Below, piece after piece: positions 1 to 5,582 of a stretch of 7,232 nt of DNA. A program made the translations under genes and the position numbers. The notes under the pieces are model-generated. The model was not told the origin of the DNA. It saw nothing but the letters and a program-made list of their open reading frames with translations, and ran no database searches. Position 1 is the stretch's first letter. The number at the start of each line of letters is the position of its first letter. This DNA comes from Micavibrio aeruginosavorus. GTDB taxonomy: Bacteria > Pseudomonadota > Alphaproteobacteria > Micavibrionales > Micavibrionaceae. The DNA is taken from contig QFQB01000096.1 in the NCBI GenBank assembly GCA_003241475.1, positions 1-7,232 on the forward strand. The letters run 5' to 3'.

Positions 1-1310
1 GCCTCGACCATTTCCTTCTTAGCGCGTGCGGCTTCACGCTCGCCCTTTTGAACGGTGCTGGCGATACGACGGAATTCGGAAATCGGTAACATTGCCTCTT
101 CGGAAATGACTCCGATTTGCTCACGCACCTCCTGAACCTTGTCTTCAGATTTTTCGGCAAACTTTTCCCAGTTCTTACCGAGCTTACGTACTTTCGACAA
201 CCATTTCGGGTCAAGCTCGTGACCGTAATAATTCTCGAGAAATTCTTCGCGCTTAACCTTGTTGTCGGTCGCCATGCGAAGGAGCTTTCCTTCCATGCTG
301 ACGAGTTCGCGGTTCACCTTGTGCAATGCTTCGACCAACTGTTCGATACGTGCATTGTTCATGCGCACTTCGTTCATTAGCTCAACCATCTCGGCTTTGA
401 GCTTGTCGTATTTTTTATCCAACGCAGGATCAACTTTTTTACCTTGCGTCAGAAATTCGAGGCGCTCTTTTTGCGCCGTCTGCATTTTCTTATAAGTTTT
501 CTTGATCTTGCCGAAAGTTTCAAAAACCTGTGGCTTAAGCTCTTCTTCCATCGCGGCCAAAGACGGGTTGTCACCTTCGTCTTGCTCGCCACCTTCACCT
601 TCACCACCCTCTTCTGATGGTTCGTCCATATCACCAGCAGGCGAGCCCGAACCCTCCGGAGAGCCGTACGTCGCATCGAGGTCGATAACTTCGCGAAGAA
701 GAATGTCGCCTTTTTGAAGCGCTTCATACCATGCAAGCAAAGATTCAATCGCCAACGGGGATTCGCAAATCCCACCGATCATCATCTCACGACCAGCTTC
801 GATACGCTTGGCAATCGCGATCTCGCCCTCACGGGAAAGAAGCTCGACAGATCCCATCTCGCGCAAATACATGCGAACGGGATCATCTGTACGACCTGTA
901 TCGTCGGAGGAAATATTCCCGCCGGATTCGTAATCGCCGCCTTTGGATTCTTTTTCTTCTTCCTCGGCCTCATCTTCTCCGCCGTCGGACATCTGAATAC
1001 CAACATCTGAAAGCGTGGACATGGCGTCTTCGATTTGCTCGGAAGTAAAATCTTCGGCAGGCAACGCCGCGTTCAGTTCATCATAGGTGATGTAACCGCG
1101 CTCTTTGCCTTTGGAGATCAATTTTTTGACGATTTGCGGCAATGAACTTTTGGAGCCATTTGTATTGGCTGTTTCCGAGGCCTCTTCGCCCTCGCTATCC
1201 TTGGACTTATCGGAAGCTTTCGCCGCCTTCACGCCTTTGGCCGGTTTTGCCGCAACCTTTTTGGTTGCCGCTGTCTTTGGTGCGGGGGGGGTCTTTTTTG
1301 TCATCGCCAT
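1..1310 (-). CDS. rpoD: RNA polymerase primary sigma factor RpoD (sigma-70), N-terminal part, cut by window edge
   Basis: Primary sigma factor that directs core RNA polymerase to housekeeping promoters. The frame is open from the ATG at 1310 to the window edge, about 436 codons. Seen in order: a Lys/Ala/Pro-rich extension (about residues 1-55); region 1.1 (about 57-105, containing KKLISKGKERGYITYDELNA); an acidic linker (about 108-135); region 1.2 (about 140-173, DDPVRMYLREMG then LLSREGEIAIAKRIEAG); then the large non-conserved region with a Gly/Glu-rich acidic stretch (about 215-247) and a helical charged part. The visible end, REAARAKKEMVE, is the point where region 2.1 begins in the family, so regions 2-4 lie outside. 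A second ATG two codons in (1304) is an equally possible start, and neither has a strong Shine-Dalgarno. It lies 80 bp downstream of dnaG in the same direction, the usual order. An eight-C run and a six-A run occur within the first ten codons. Confidence 0.97.
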   Translation of the reverse strand, partial: MAMTKKTPPAPKTAATKKVAAKPAKGVKAAKASDKSKDSEGEEASETANTNGSKSSLPQIVKKLISKGKERGYITYDELNAALPAEDFTSEQIEDAMSTLSDVGIQMSDGGEDEAEEEEKESKGGDYESGGNISSDDTGRTDDPVRMYLREMGSVELLSREGEIAIAKRIEAGREMMIGGICESPLAIESLLAWYEALQKGDILLREVIDLDATYGSPEGSGSPAGDMDEPSEEGGEGEGGEQDEGDNPSLAAMEEELKPQVFETFGKIKKTYKKMQTAQKERLEFLTQGKKVDPALDKKYDKLKAEMVELMNEVRMNNARIEQLVEALHKVNRELVSMEGKLLRMATDNKVKREEFLENYYGHELDPKWLSKVRKLGKNWEKFAEKSEDKVQEVREQIGVISEEAMLPISEFRRIASTVQKGEREAARAKKEMVE

Positions 1311-1336
1311 TTTATTCTGTTCACAATCCGTCTGTC

Positions 1337-1375
1337 GCCCGATTCGCCCATTAAACCGGAATTCGTGCCCGATTC
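1337..1375 (-). repeat. 9-bp direct repeat in dnaG-rpoD gap
   Basis: GAATCGGGC (minus strand) occurs twice, at 1367-1375 and 1337-1345, exactly 30 bp apart, which is close to three helical turns. One copy overlaps the candidate -35 element of the internal rpoD promoter and the other covers its expected start point. The repeat is seen directly. A role as paired operator sites is inference, and chance in an 80-bp spacer cannot be excluded. Confidence 0.4.
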
Positions 1376-1377
1376 AA
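1350..1377 (-). promoter_or_regulatory. candidate internal sigma-70 promoter for rpoD
   Basis: On the minus strand TTGAAT (1372-1377; four of six match TTGACA) is followed after 16 bp by TTTAAT (1350-1355; five of six match TATAAT). Transcription would start near 1343, about 33 nt before the rpoD ATG. Internal rpoD promoters are known in macromolecular synthesis operons of other bacteria. This one is a consensus match only. Confidence 0.4.
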
Positions 1378-1390
1378 AGAGTTTGATGCA

Positions 1391-3265
1391 TTAACCTTCT
1401 GAAATCCGACGCATTTCACGCAATGCGTTCAACCGGCTCTCGTTTTCCTCGCTGGGATCGTCCTTCATCGCCTGTATCGCCCGGTCCATATCGGCCTGAC
1501 CGATCTGCCCCTGCAAGGTCTTCCAAGCCTTCCGCCACCCCTCCAGAACCGCCACCGTATCTCCGGACGGACGACTAAAGGACGCATGAGTATAAAGAGA
1601 ATCCGCCAAAATTCGGCCCAGCTCCTCTTCAAATCCCCGCCCTATCAGATGGGTCTTAAGCCCTTCTGCGTCAAGCGCCGGATCGCGGTCCAAGCTAGAT
1701 AAAACAGCCTGCCTGAGGCGGTCAAGCCTATTTTCAGAAAACTGCAGGTGCCCAAAATCCTCTTCAATATCATGATATATGCCGGGATTGTTGATAACGC
1801 AGGCCAACAACGCCACAGAAAACAGCGCATTTCCGCCAAAATCCGGTCTTTTCAAAGGTGAAACTGGCATTGGCGGGGCATTTTTACCGAATTTACCCCC
1901 CCCATTATAAGATTGCTTGGGTGCCCACGGCTGACGCACCTGTTGCGGCTGAACGGCTGGCGCGAAGGCTTTTTTGATTTTTTCGCGAAATGCTTCGCGG
2001 TAATAATGCTGAACGGCCCTGTCCGCAATACGCCCGGAAAGCTCCTCCAGCGTCTTGGACAGCCCCGCCCGCTCCTCAGGCGTATCGAATGATCGCCCGT
2101 CCGTGTGGTCCAGCCATAGGAAATCAACTAGGTGGAAAGCGCCATCAAGAACAGCCTGAAAGGCTGGCGCACCTTTTGCTTTGATAAGACTGTCCGGATC
2201 CTCACCTTCAGGCAAAAAAGCAATTTTAGCGCTATGGTCTGCTTTGAGGAGCGGCAGGATTCGCTCGCAAGCGCGACTGGCCGCCCTTCTCCCGGCGTTA
2301 TCACCATCGAAACAAAGCACAGGCACCTTAGAGACCGCGGGTATCATCTTCCACAATACAAGAATTTGATCTTCAGTAAGCGCCGTGCCCAATGGAGCCA
2401 CCGCACCACGAAATCCCGCCTTTACGCATCCAATGACATCCAGATAGCCCTCAACGACCAAAACAGGTTGGCCCTCTCCCGCCGCCATACGCGCATGCGG
2501 CTCACCGTACAACATCTTGCCTTTGTGAAAGAGCGGCGTATCAGACGAGTTAATATATTTAGGCGGCTTGAAATCTCCGCGGTCAGGCGCACGAAGATGG
2601 TCAGGCAAAACACGCCCTCCAAAAGCGACGATGCGCCCTCGCCGATCCGGAACAGGAAACATCACGCGCTCCCGGAAGAACGCATAAGGTTCTTTTGATT
2701 TTTCAGATGTTTTCAAAACACCCGCTTCGATCATTTGGGAATCTGTATAACCAAGGCTCGCCAGATGTTTTCGAATGGCTTGCATATCGGCCGGGGCATA
2801 GCCGATGCGAAATCCCCCCATAACTTCATCCGATACACCGCGTTCGCGCACATAATTATACGGCACTTTGTTTGCGGGCTGGCGCAATTGGCCTTCCATC
2901 CATTTTGCAGCATCGTCCATGAGGCTATAGAGACTCTTCTCCTTCTTGGCCTTTTCGATGTCTTCCGGGTTGCTTTTGGGGACCTGCATACCTGCCGTAG
3001 CGGCCAATGCTTCTATCGCCTCAGGGAATGATAGGTTGTCATGACGCATCATAAAATCAATCACGGACCCGTGCGCACCGCATCCAAAACAGTGAAAAAA
3101 CTGTTTATCGTCATTCACGTAGAACGAAGGTGTCTTTTCGTTGTGAAATGGACAACACCCTTTAAATTCACGCCCCGCACGCGTCAGCCGCACATGTTTG
3201 CGTATCACATCGGAAAGTGTGATGCGGGAGCGAAGTTCGTCTAGAAAACGCGGTGGGATGGTCAT
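1391..3265 (-). CDS. dnaG: DNA primase DnaG
   Basis: Synthesises RNA primers for the replication fork and docks on the replicative helicase DnaB. Numbering here is from the upstream GTG at 3271 (626 aa); the ATG at 3265 (MTIPPRFLDEL, 624 aa) is preferred because it matches the usual family N-terminus. Neither start has a good Shine-Dalgarno. Seen: the CHC2 zinc ribbon (Cys40, His43, Cys61, Cys64, with PFHNEKTPSF between); the RNA polymerase core (about 125-260) with RERVMFPVPDRRGRIVAFGGR-like signature at 200-220 and PKYINSSDTPLFHKG at 237-251; the TOPRIM fold with VVEGYLDV (catalytic Glu274), the FDGDNAG acidic pair (Asp322, Asp324) and EGEDPDSL (356-363); a Gln/Pro/Gly-rich linker (about 436-475); and a divergent helical C-terminal helicase-binding domain. 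Length and all motifs are normal for an intact primase. It lies 80 bp upstream of rpoD and 67 bp downstream of the XRE gene. Confidence 0.98.
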   Translation of the reverse strand: MTIPPRFLDELRSRITLSDVIRKHVRLTRAGREFKGCCPFHNEKTPSFYVNDDKQFFHCFGCGAHGSVIDFMMRHDNLSFPEAIEALAATAGMQVPKSNPEDIEKAKKEKSLYSLMDDAAKWMEGQLRQPANKVPYNYVRERGVSDEVMGGFRIGYAPADMQAIRKHLASLGYTDSQMIEAGVLKTSEKSKEPYAFFRERVMFPVPDRRGRIVAFGGRVLPDHLRAPDRGDFKPPKYINSSDTPLFHKGKMLYGEPHARMAAGEGQPVLVVEGYLDVIGCVKAGFRGAVAPLGTALTEDQILVLWKMIPAVSKVPVLCFDGDNAGRRAASRACERILPLLKADHSAKIAFLPEGEDPDSLIKAKGAPAFQAVLDGAFHLVDFLWLDHTDGRSFDTPEERAGLSKTLEELSGRIADRAVQHYYREAFREKIKKAFAPAVQPQQVRQPWAPKQSYNGGGKFGKNAPPMPVSPLKRPDFGGNALFSVALLACVINNPGIYHDIEEDFGHLQFSENRLDRLRQAVLSSLDRDPALDAEGLKTHLIGRGFEEELGRILADSLYTHASFSRPSGDTVAVLEGWRKAWKTLQGQIGQADMDRAIQAMKDDPSEENESRLNALREMRRISEG

Positions 3266-3332
3266 ACCCACTTATGTAACAGCCACAACGGGAAATGTCA
3301 TCGGGATAGTGAGCCTTTCGGGGGCCAAGCAC

Positions 3333-3536
3333 TCAATCGTCCAGAAGCTCCGATGGCTTAATTCTCAAAGCGTACGCTATTCTTCTGAGCGTTTCGACCG
3401 ACAGATTCGTATGGCCGTTTTCTATTTCCGACAGGAAGGAACGGTCAATTTCCGCCTCCCCGGCCAAATCTTCCTGCGTCATTCCCCGCTTCTTTCTCGA
3501 AGCAGCAATCCTTCTACCGATTCGTTTCAATGTCAT
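3333..3536 (-). CDS. XRE-family helix-turn-helix transcriptional regulator (67 aa)
   Basis: A stand-alone DNA-binding domain. Seen: one compact five-helix Cro/C1-type fold, with helix 2 TQEDLAGEAEI (about 20-30) and recognition helix DRSFLSEIENG (about 31-41), followed by LSVETLRRIAYALRIKPSELLDD, the standard closing helices of the family. No effector domain is present, so it is probably a dimeric repressor or activator, in size and style like restriction-modification controller proteins, although no such genes are nearby. The ATG at 3536 gives a domain-sized protein. In-frame ATG 3578 and TTG 3611 would add 14 or 25 residues that do not look like part of the fold. The ATG at 3536 lacks a Shine-Dalgarno but overlaps the stop of a tiny upstream ORF, so translational coupling could explain it. 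It sits 67 bp upstream of dnaG, same strand, with no convincing terminator between. The target is unknown; self-regulation through the palindrome at 3613-3624 is a guess. Confidence 0.85.
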   Translation of the reverse strand: MTLKRIGRRIAASRKKRGMTQEDLAGEAEIDRSFLSEIENGHTNLSVETLRRIAYALRIKPSELLDD

Positions 3537-3568
3537 TTGGCAAAATGTTGTCCCGTGCCTACGGACAT
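3533..3568 (-). CDS. possible 11-residue leader peptide coupled to the XRE gene
   Basis: ATG at 3568 opens MSVGTGQHFAK and its TGA (3533-3535) overlaps the XRE start as ATGA. An AGGGG lies 10 nt upstream (3579-3583), a usable ribosome binding spacing, whereas the XRE ATG itself has none. Overlapping stop/start of this kind is typical of coupled translation. The ORF is so short that chance is a real alternative. Confidence 0.25.
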   Translation of the reverse strand: MSVGTGQHFAK

Positions 3569-3612
3569 CGCAGGTCATCCCCTGTAATAATACTCTTTTT
3601 AAATCATACAAA

Positions 3613-3624
3613 CTCTATATAGAG
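3613..3624. promoter_or_regulatory. perfect 12-bp palindrome CTCTATATAGAG, candidate operator
   Basis: The sequence reads the same on both strands. It lies about 45 bp upstream of the possible leader ATG and 77 bp upstream of the XRE ATG, just before a TATGAT (minus strand, 3603-3608) that could serve as a -10 element. That would place the palindrome in the promoter spacer, a normal site for autoregulation by an XRE dimer. The symmetry is seen; the function is inferred. Confidence 0.35.
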
Positions 3625-3727
3625 CTATTTACAAATATTTATACATATATTTACTTTAATTCGGACTAAAACGGTCAAATATTTACGATCGTATACTTTA
3701 TGAATACAATTGTAATGCGATTTACAA
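3624..3727 (+). repeat. cluster of TATTTAC words in the divergent intergenic region
   Basis: TATTTAC occurs at 3626-3632, 3648-3654 and 3680-3686, and GATTTAC at 3719-3725. Start-to-start spacings are 22, 32 and 39 bp; the first two are near whole helical turns. The outer copies extend to GCTATTTACAA (3624-3634) and GCGATTTACAA (3717-3727). The region is AT-rich, so some recurrence is expected by chance. Confidence 0.35.
3682..3710 (+). promoter_or_regulatory. candidate promoter for the first chemoreceptor
   Basis: TTTACG (3682-3687) and TACAAT (3705-3710) are separated by 17 bp and match the -35 and -10 consensus at four and five of six positions. The start would lie near 3717, giving a leader of about 90 nt. 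TTTACA (3721-3726) with GATTAT (3744-3749), also 17 bp apart, is a competing choice. Both are consensus matches in AT-rich DNA. Confidence 0.3.
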
Positions 3728-3758
3728 CATATTGAATTGTTGTGATTATTTATTATTA

Positions 3759-3782
3759 GAGCGGAATTTTCAAACCCCGCTC
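3759..3782 (+). promoter_or_regulatory. GC-rich 5'-UTR hairpin ahead of the first chemoreceptor
   Basis: GAGCGG (3759-3764) pairs perfectly with CCGCTC (3777-3782) around a 12-nt loop. It stands out as a GC-rich stem in AT-rich surroundings, ends 25 nt before the start codon, and has no following T-run, so it does not look like a terminator. It may affect translation or mRNA stability. Confidence 0.35.
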
Positions 3783-3807
3783 AGGTCTAACAATCTTCAA
3801 AAGGTTT

Positions 3808-5304
3808 ATGGCTATGATCTTTAAAAACCCCTCATACGATTCCCATTCCCTCCTACAAACACTTGACGACATCAGCGCAAACATCATGGTTGCTGACGCC
3901 GAACGCAATATTGTCTACATGAACAAGGCCGTCAGAGCCTTTCTACAACAGTCAGAATCAACCATTCAAAAAGATCTTCCACATTTCCGCGTGGAAAATC
4001 TTATCGGTCAGAATATCGATATTTTTCACAAAAATCCCGAGCATCAGAAAGGCATGCTCAGCGCGATGAAATCGAAACACAACGCCACCATCAATGTTGG
4101 GGGAAATATGTTCGATTTAAAGGCAGGTCCATTGCTAGATAAAAACGGCAAGCGTCTAGGCACATTCGTTGAATGGCAAGATGCGAACCTTCGCCTACAA
4201 AACGAAGATTACGCAGCGCTAGCCGATGCAATCTCTCGCTCACAAGCCATTATTGAATTTCAGCCTAATGGAACGATTTTGACTGCAAACGGGAATTTCC
4301 TAGGCGCCATAGGATACACATTAGATGAAATTCGCGGCAAGCATCACAGTCTTTTCGTTGATCCTACCTACGCCAAAAGCAGGGATTATGCACAGTTTTG
4401 GGAAGATTTGCGGGCTGGGGAATTTAAGGCAGATGAATTCAAACGCTTTGGAAAAGGAGGTAGAGAGGTATGGATACAAGCATCCTACAACCCCCTTCTC
4501 GACAAGAACGGCAAAGTCTACAAAGTTATAAAATATGCCGTAGACATCACAGACCAAATTAAAAAACGTGAAGAAGGCGAACGTATCGGCAATCTTGTTG
4601 ACACCAATCTTGGAAAGATCGTTAGCGCCGTGCGCAACGCTTCGGAACAATCAAGCTCTGCCGCCAGTGCTGCAACTCAAGCCTCTGCCACAGTGCAAAC
4701 CATCGCTTCAGGCGCAGAAGAATTGAACAGCTCCATCCGTGAAATTGCCGAAAGCATGGCTAGATCGCGCCAAGAAGTGGATAACGCTATTGAGCAAACC
4801 GCCGCCGCAGACAGGGCTACGGTGCAATTGAGCCATGCTGCCGGAGAGATGGGAGGAATTGTCCGCATCATTCAAGACATCGCCAACCAGATCAACTTGC
4901 TAGCCTTGAATGCCACCATTGAGTCAGCCCGCGCTGGCGAGGCAGGTAAAGGATTTGCCGTTGTCGCCAGTGAAGTTAAAAACCTTGCAACTCAAGTGGG
5001 ACAAGCGACAGATAAAATCTCCCAAGAGATTAACGGCATGCAGGCAATATCGACTGAGGTTGTTTCAGCCCTTGCCGCCATCAAGCACTCCATCGAAGCC
5101 GTACAAGCAAGTGTAACAGGCGTCGCCAGCGCTATCGAGGAACAGAGCGCTGTTACAATGGAGATCTCATCCAATATGCAGACAGCGTCTGTTGCCTGCG
5201 GCGATGTCGACAATAACCTGCGGGAAATTCTAACATCGATGGAAGTCTCCAATGAGTTCGCAAACGAAGGTCAGGAAATGTACAAAAACCTAAGAGCCCT
5301 TTAG
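3808..5304 (+). CDS. soluble PAS-PAS methyl-accepting chemotaxis protein, candidate haem/gas sensor
   Basis: Cytoplasmic chemoreceptor expected to control CheA through CheW. It is 498 aa with no signal peptide, membrane segment or HAMP domain. Seen: PAS1 (about 14-128) beginning LLQTLDDISANIMVADAERN, with GQNIDIFHKNPEHQ (67-80) and GTFVEWQD (118-125); PAS2 (about 140-250) ending WIQASYNPLLDKNGKVYKVIKYAVDIT; and the MCP signalling domain (about 265-480) with the near-invariant hairpin tip NQINLLALNATIESARAGEAG (360-380) followed by KGFAVVASEVKNLA. There is no C-terminal CheR-tethering pentapeptide. His74 and Trp123 in PAS1 fit the haem ligand and oxygen-stabilising Trp of Aer2-type PAS domains, so oxygen or another gas is the likely input (inference). 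Start: AGG at 3802-3804 is 3 nt from ATG 3808 but 9 nt from in-frame ATG 3814. The latter gives MIFKNP, like the paralogue's MVFFKSP, and may be the true start. A strong terminator follows the stop. Confidence 0.93.
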   Translation: MAMIFKNPSYDSHSLLQTLDDISANIMVADAERNIVYMNKAVRAFLQQSESTIQKDLPHFRVENLIGQNIDIFHKNPEHQKGMLSAMKSKHNATINVGGNMFDLKAGPLLDKNGKRLGTFVEWQDANLRLQNEDYAALADAISRSQAIIEFQPNGTILTANGNFLGAIGYTLDEIRGKHHSLFVDPTYAKSRDYAQFWEDLRAGEFKADEFKRFGKGGREVWIQASYNPLLDKNGKVYKVIKYAVDITDQIKKREEGERIGNLVDTNLGKIVSAVRNASEQSSSAASAATQASATVQTIASGAEELNSSIREIAESMARSRQEVDNAIEQTAAADRATVQLSHAAGEMGGIVRIIQDIANQINLLALNATIESARAGEAGKGFAVVASEVKNLATQVGQATDKISQEINGMQAISTEVVSALAAIKHSIEAVQASVTGVASAIEEQSAVTMEISSNMQTASVACGDVDNNLREILTSMEVSNEFANEGQEMYKNLRAL

Positions 5305-5336
5305 ATCTTTTTTCACACAAAAATTTTCCACAGGAT

Positions 5337-5362
5337 AACCCTCGATTTTTTCGAGGGTTTTT
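5337..5362 (+). terminator. Rho-independent terminator after the first chemoreceptor
   Basis: AACCCTCGA (5337-5345) pairs perfectly with TCGAGGGTT (5351-5359) around a five-T loop, and a T-run continues to 5362. It begins 33 nt after the stop codon. The nine-pair stem with T tail is a textbook intrinsic terminator and indicates that the second receptor is transcribed separately. Confidence 0.9.
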
Positions 5363-5384
5363 CGCGTCTGGATAGTATACAATC

Positions 5385-5395
5385 GCTATTTACAA
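5385..5395 (+). repeat. GCTATTTACAA, shared with the upstream region of the first receptor
   Basis: This 11-mer is identical to 3624-3634 and differs by one base from 3717-3727. An ATACAAT lies just upstream here (5377-5383) and also upstream of the 3717 copy (3704-3710), though the gaps differ by about 5 bp. It may be a common regulator site or a relic of promoter duplication. Confidence 0.35.
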
Positions 5396-5524
5396 TCCAG
5401 AATTGAAATACCTCCTAGACTCAATATCAATTTATGGTTACATTTGTACTCATGTCCAACCGCGTGAGCGAAGACTTGAAGCCTAAATATACTTAGCCAT
5501 TTATACCAAATTATCCCGTTTTTT

Positions 5525-5550
5525 TAACGTGCTATCGGATTAGCGCGTTA
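5525..5550 (+). promoter_or_regulatory. 10-bp 5'-UTR hairpin ahead of the second chemoreceptor
   Basis: TAACGTGCTA (5525-5534) pairs with TAGCGCGTTA (5541-5550) with a single G-U wobble around the six-base loop TCGGAT. It is preceded, not followed, by a T-run (5519-5525), so it is not a plus-strand terminator. It ends 32 nt before the ATG and 22 nt before the Shine-Dalgarno, leaving the ribosome site free. Confidence 0.45.
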
Positions 5551-5572
5551 CTTCTGTTCACCCTATCGTTGT

Positions 5573-5576
5573 GGAG
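5573..5576 (+). promoter_or_regulatory. ribosome binding site GGAG that fixes the second receptor's start
   Basis: GGAG lies 6 nt upstream of the ATG at 5583. The frame can be extended to a GTG at 5571, but that codon lies directly at this site and has no Shine-Dalgarno of its own, so the ATG is the better start. Confidence 0.7.
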
Positions 5577-5582
5577 CGACGC

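Larger units (their letters stand above)
5363..5582 (+). other. intergenic leader region of the second chemoreceptor
   Basis: This 220-bp stretch between the terminator and the second receptor holds GCTATTTACAA (5385-5395), which repeats a word from the other receptor's upstream region, a CCTCCT (5411-5416) complementary to a Shine-Dalgarno, and the hairpin at 5525-5550. No convincing -35/-10 pair was found, although TATACT (5488-5493) is a possible lone -10. No riboswitch or known RNA was recognised. Confidence 0.6.

Noticed and set aside
2132..2698. Plus-strand ORF of 188 codons inside dnaG
   Set aside because: It is antisense to the TOPRIM and core domains of primase, with a basic low-quality translation lacking motifs.
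3301..3325. Possible terminator hairpin between the XRE gene and dnaG
   Set aside because: The best stem (GCC with GGC around CCCGAAA) is only three pairs and has no T-run.
5401..5418. AGGAGG on the minus strand suggesting a leftward gene
   Set aside because: The frames that follow hit stops within a few codons and have no usable start, so it is not a translated site.
5434..5496. Small plus-strand ORF of 20 codons in the leader of the second receptor
   Set aside because: It has no Shine-Dalgarno and no recognisable character, and is of a length expected by chance.
5363..5582. Cyclic-di-GMP or other riboswitch ahead of the second receptor
   Set aside because: No conserved riboswitch core sequence was recognised; only a simple hairpin is present.
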